Source: a virus
Reading direction: 5' to 3' (one strand)
Virus record (IMG/VR): IMGVR_UViG_3300042889_000984
Span: 1-44,157 of that record
Length of the DNA stretch: 44,157 nt
Both the position numbers and the translations under genes were made by a program. Of this stretch, positions 44,052-44,157 are shown piece after piece (the stretch's first letter is position 1; the number at the start of each line of letters is the position of its first letter). Below the pieces are notes generated by a model. It was not told the origin of the DNA. It worked only from the letters and a program-made list of their open reading frames with translations, and did no database searches.

Positions 44052-44066
44052 ATATTTATAATAAAA
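44052..44066 (+). promoter_or_regulatory. Putative late promoter motif
   Basis: ATATTTATAATAAAA in full, with the core at 44052-44059. It ends 12 nt before the ATG at 44072. Confidence 0.55.
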
Positions 44067-44071
44067 TTCAA

Positions 44072-44157
44072 ATGAGAAAAAGTGATAAAAAACATAATAT
44101 GTCTAAAGTTAATTTATTAGCCGAACAAAGATATTTGGAATCAAAAGGTATAATAAC
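44072..44157 (+). CDS. Start of a gene running out of the window
   Basis: ATG at 44072 behind a late promoter motif, open to the window end: MRKSDKKHNMSKVNLLAEQR then YLESKGII. Only 28 residues are visible, so no function can be assigned. An internal ATG at residue 10 is an alternative start. By T4 gene order a portal protein might be expected soon after the tube gene, but this N-terminus does not identify one. Confidence 0.5.
   Translation, partial: MRKSDKKHNMSKVNLLAEQRYLESKGII

Overview
This window looks like part of the late (virion) region of a large, AT-rich, T4-type contractile-tailed phage (myovirus), probably infecting a member of the Bacteroidota. The T4-type evidence is a tail sheath (gp18-like, 40470-43304), a tail tube (gp19-like, 43412-43900), a neck protein (gp13-like, 15728-16879), a tail-completion protein (gp15-like, 19704-20780), a possible gp14-like neck protein (19163-19687) and a family B DNA polymerase with proofreading domain (12289-15696). 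The Bacteroidota evidence is indirect. Start codons follow A-rich leaders with almost no Shine-Dalgarno sequences, and the polymerase gene has a Bacteroidota-type promoter (TTG, 20 nt, TATATTTG). No tRNA, CRISPR array, insertion sequence or integrase was found.

Layout. 1-10674: end of an upstream virion protein, then three large fibre/adhesin genes separated by small proteins: a beta-helix fibre (366-2471), an Asn-rich NNxIGxxF repeat beta-helix (2847-6317) and a YadA-head-like SHAEG repeat fibre (6930-10403). 10716-12158: a heptosyltransferase-like protein and a small protein. 12289-15696: DNA polymerase, closed by a two-way terminator. 15728-19036 (minus strand): SNF2-type helicase, glutaredoxin, gp13-like neck protein. 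19163-33132: gp14-like, gp15-like, two collagen-like fibres (474 and 2871 aa), a fibre-tip protein, an unknown protein and a membrane protein. 33133-38455 (minus strand): a tightly packed glycan-modification operon with a 1042-aa four-domain glycosyltransferase/methyltransferase, a TibC/AAH-type heptosyltransferase, an FkbM methyltransferase and a DUF6165-like protein. 38548-40119: a second SHAEG fibre, divergent from that operon. 40174-40323 (minus): a 49-aa protein that may be a DNA binder. 40470-44157: sheath, tube, a 38-aa basic protein and the start of another gene.

How it may work together. About half of the window encodes Ser/Thr/Asn/Gly-rich repetitive fibres. Both SHAEG fibre genes lie next to a homologue of the bacterial autotransporter heptosyltransferases, which in bacteria O-glycosylate repetitive adhesins. 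The collagen-like fibres are proline-free Gly-X-Y tracts whose X and Y positions are almost all Thr or Ser, and C1q-like globular domains follow two of these tracts, as in the glycosylated spore-surface protein BclA. My main hypothesis is that this phage glycosylates, and perhaps O-methylates, its own fibres with a dedicated enzyme set. This is an inference from domain content and gene order.

Regulation. A strand-oriented motif, ATATTTAT usually followed by an A-rich tract, stands upstream of at least eleven gene starts, mostly 12-16 nt before the ATG, on both strands. It is the likely late promoter. It resembles the T4 late element TATAAATA read in the opposite orientation.
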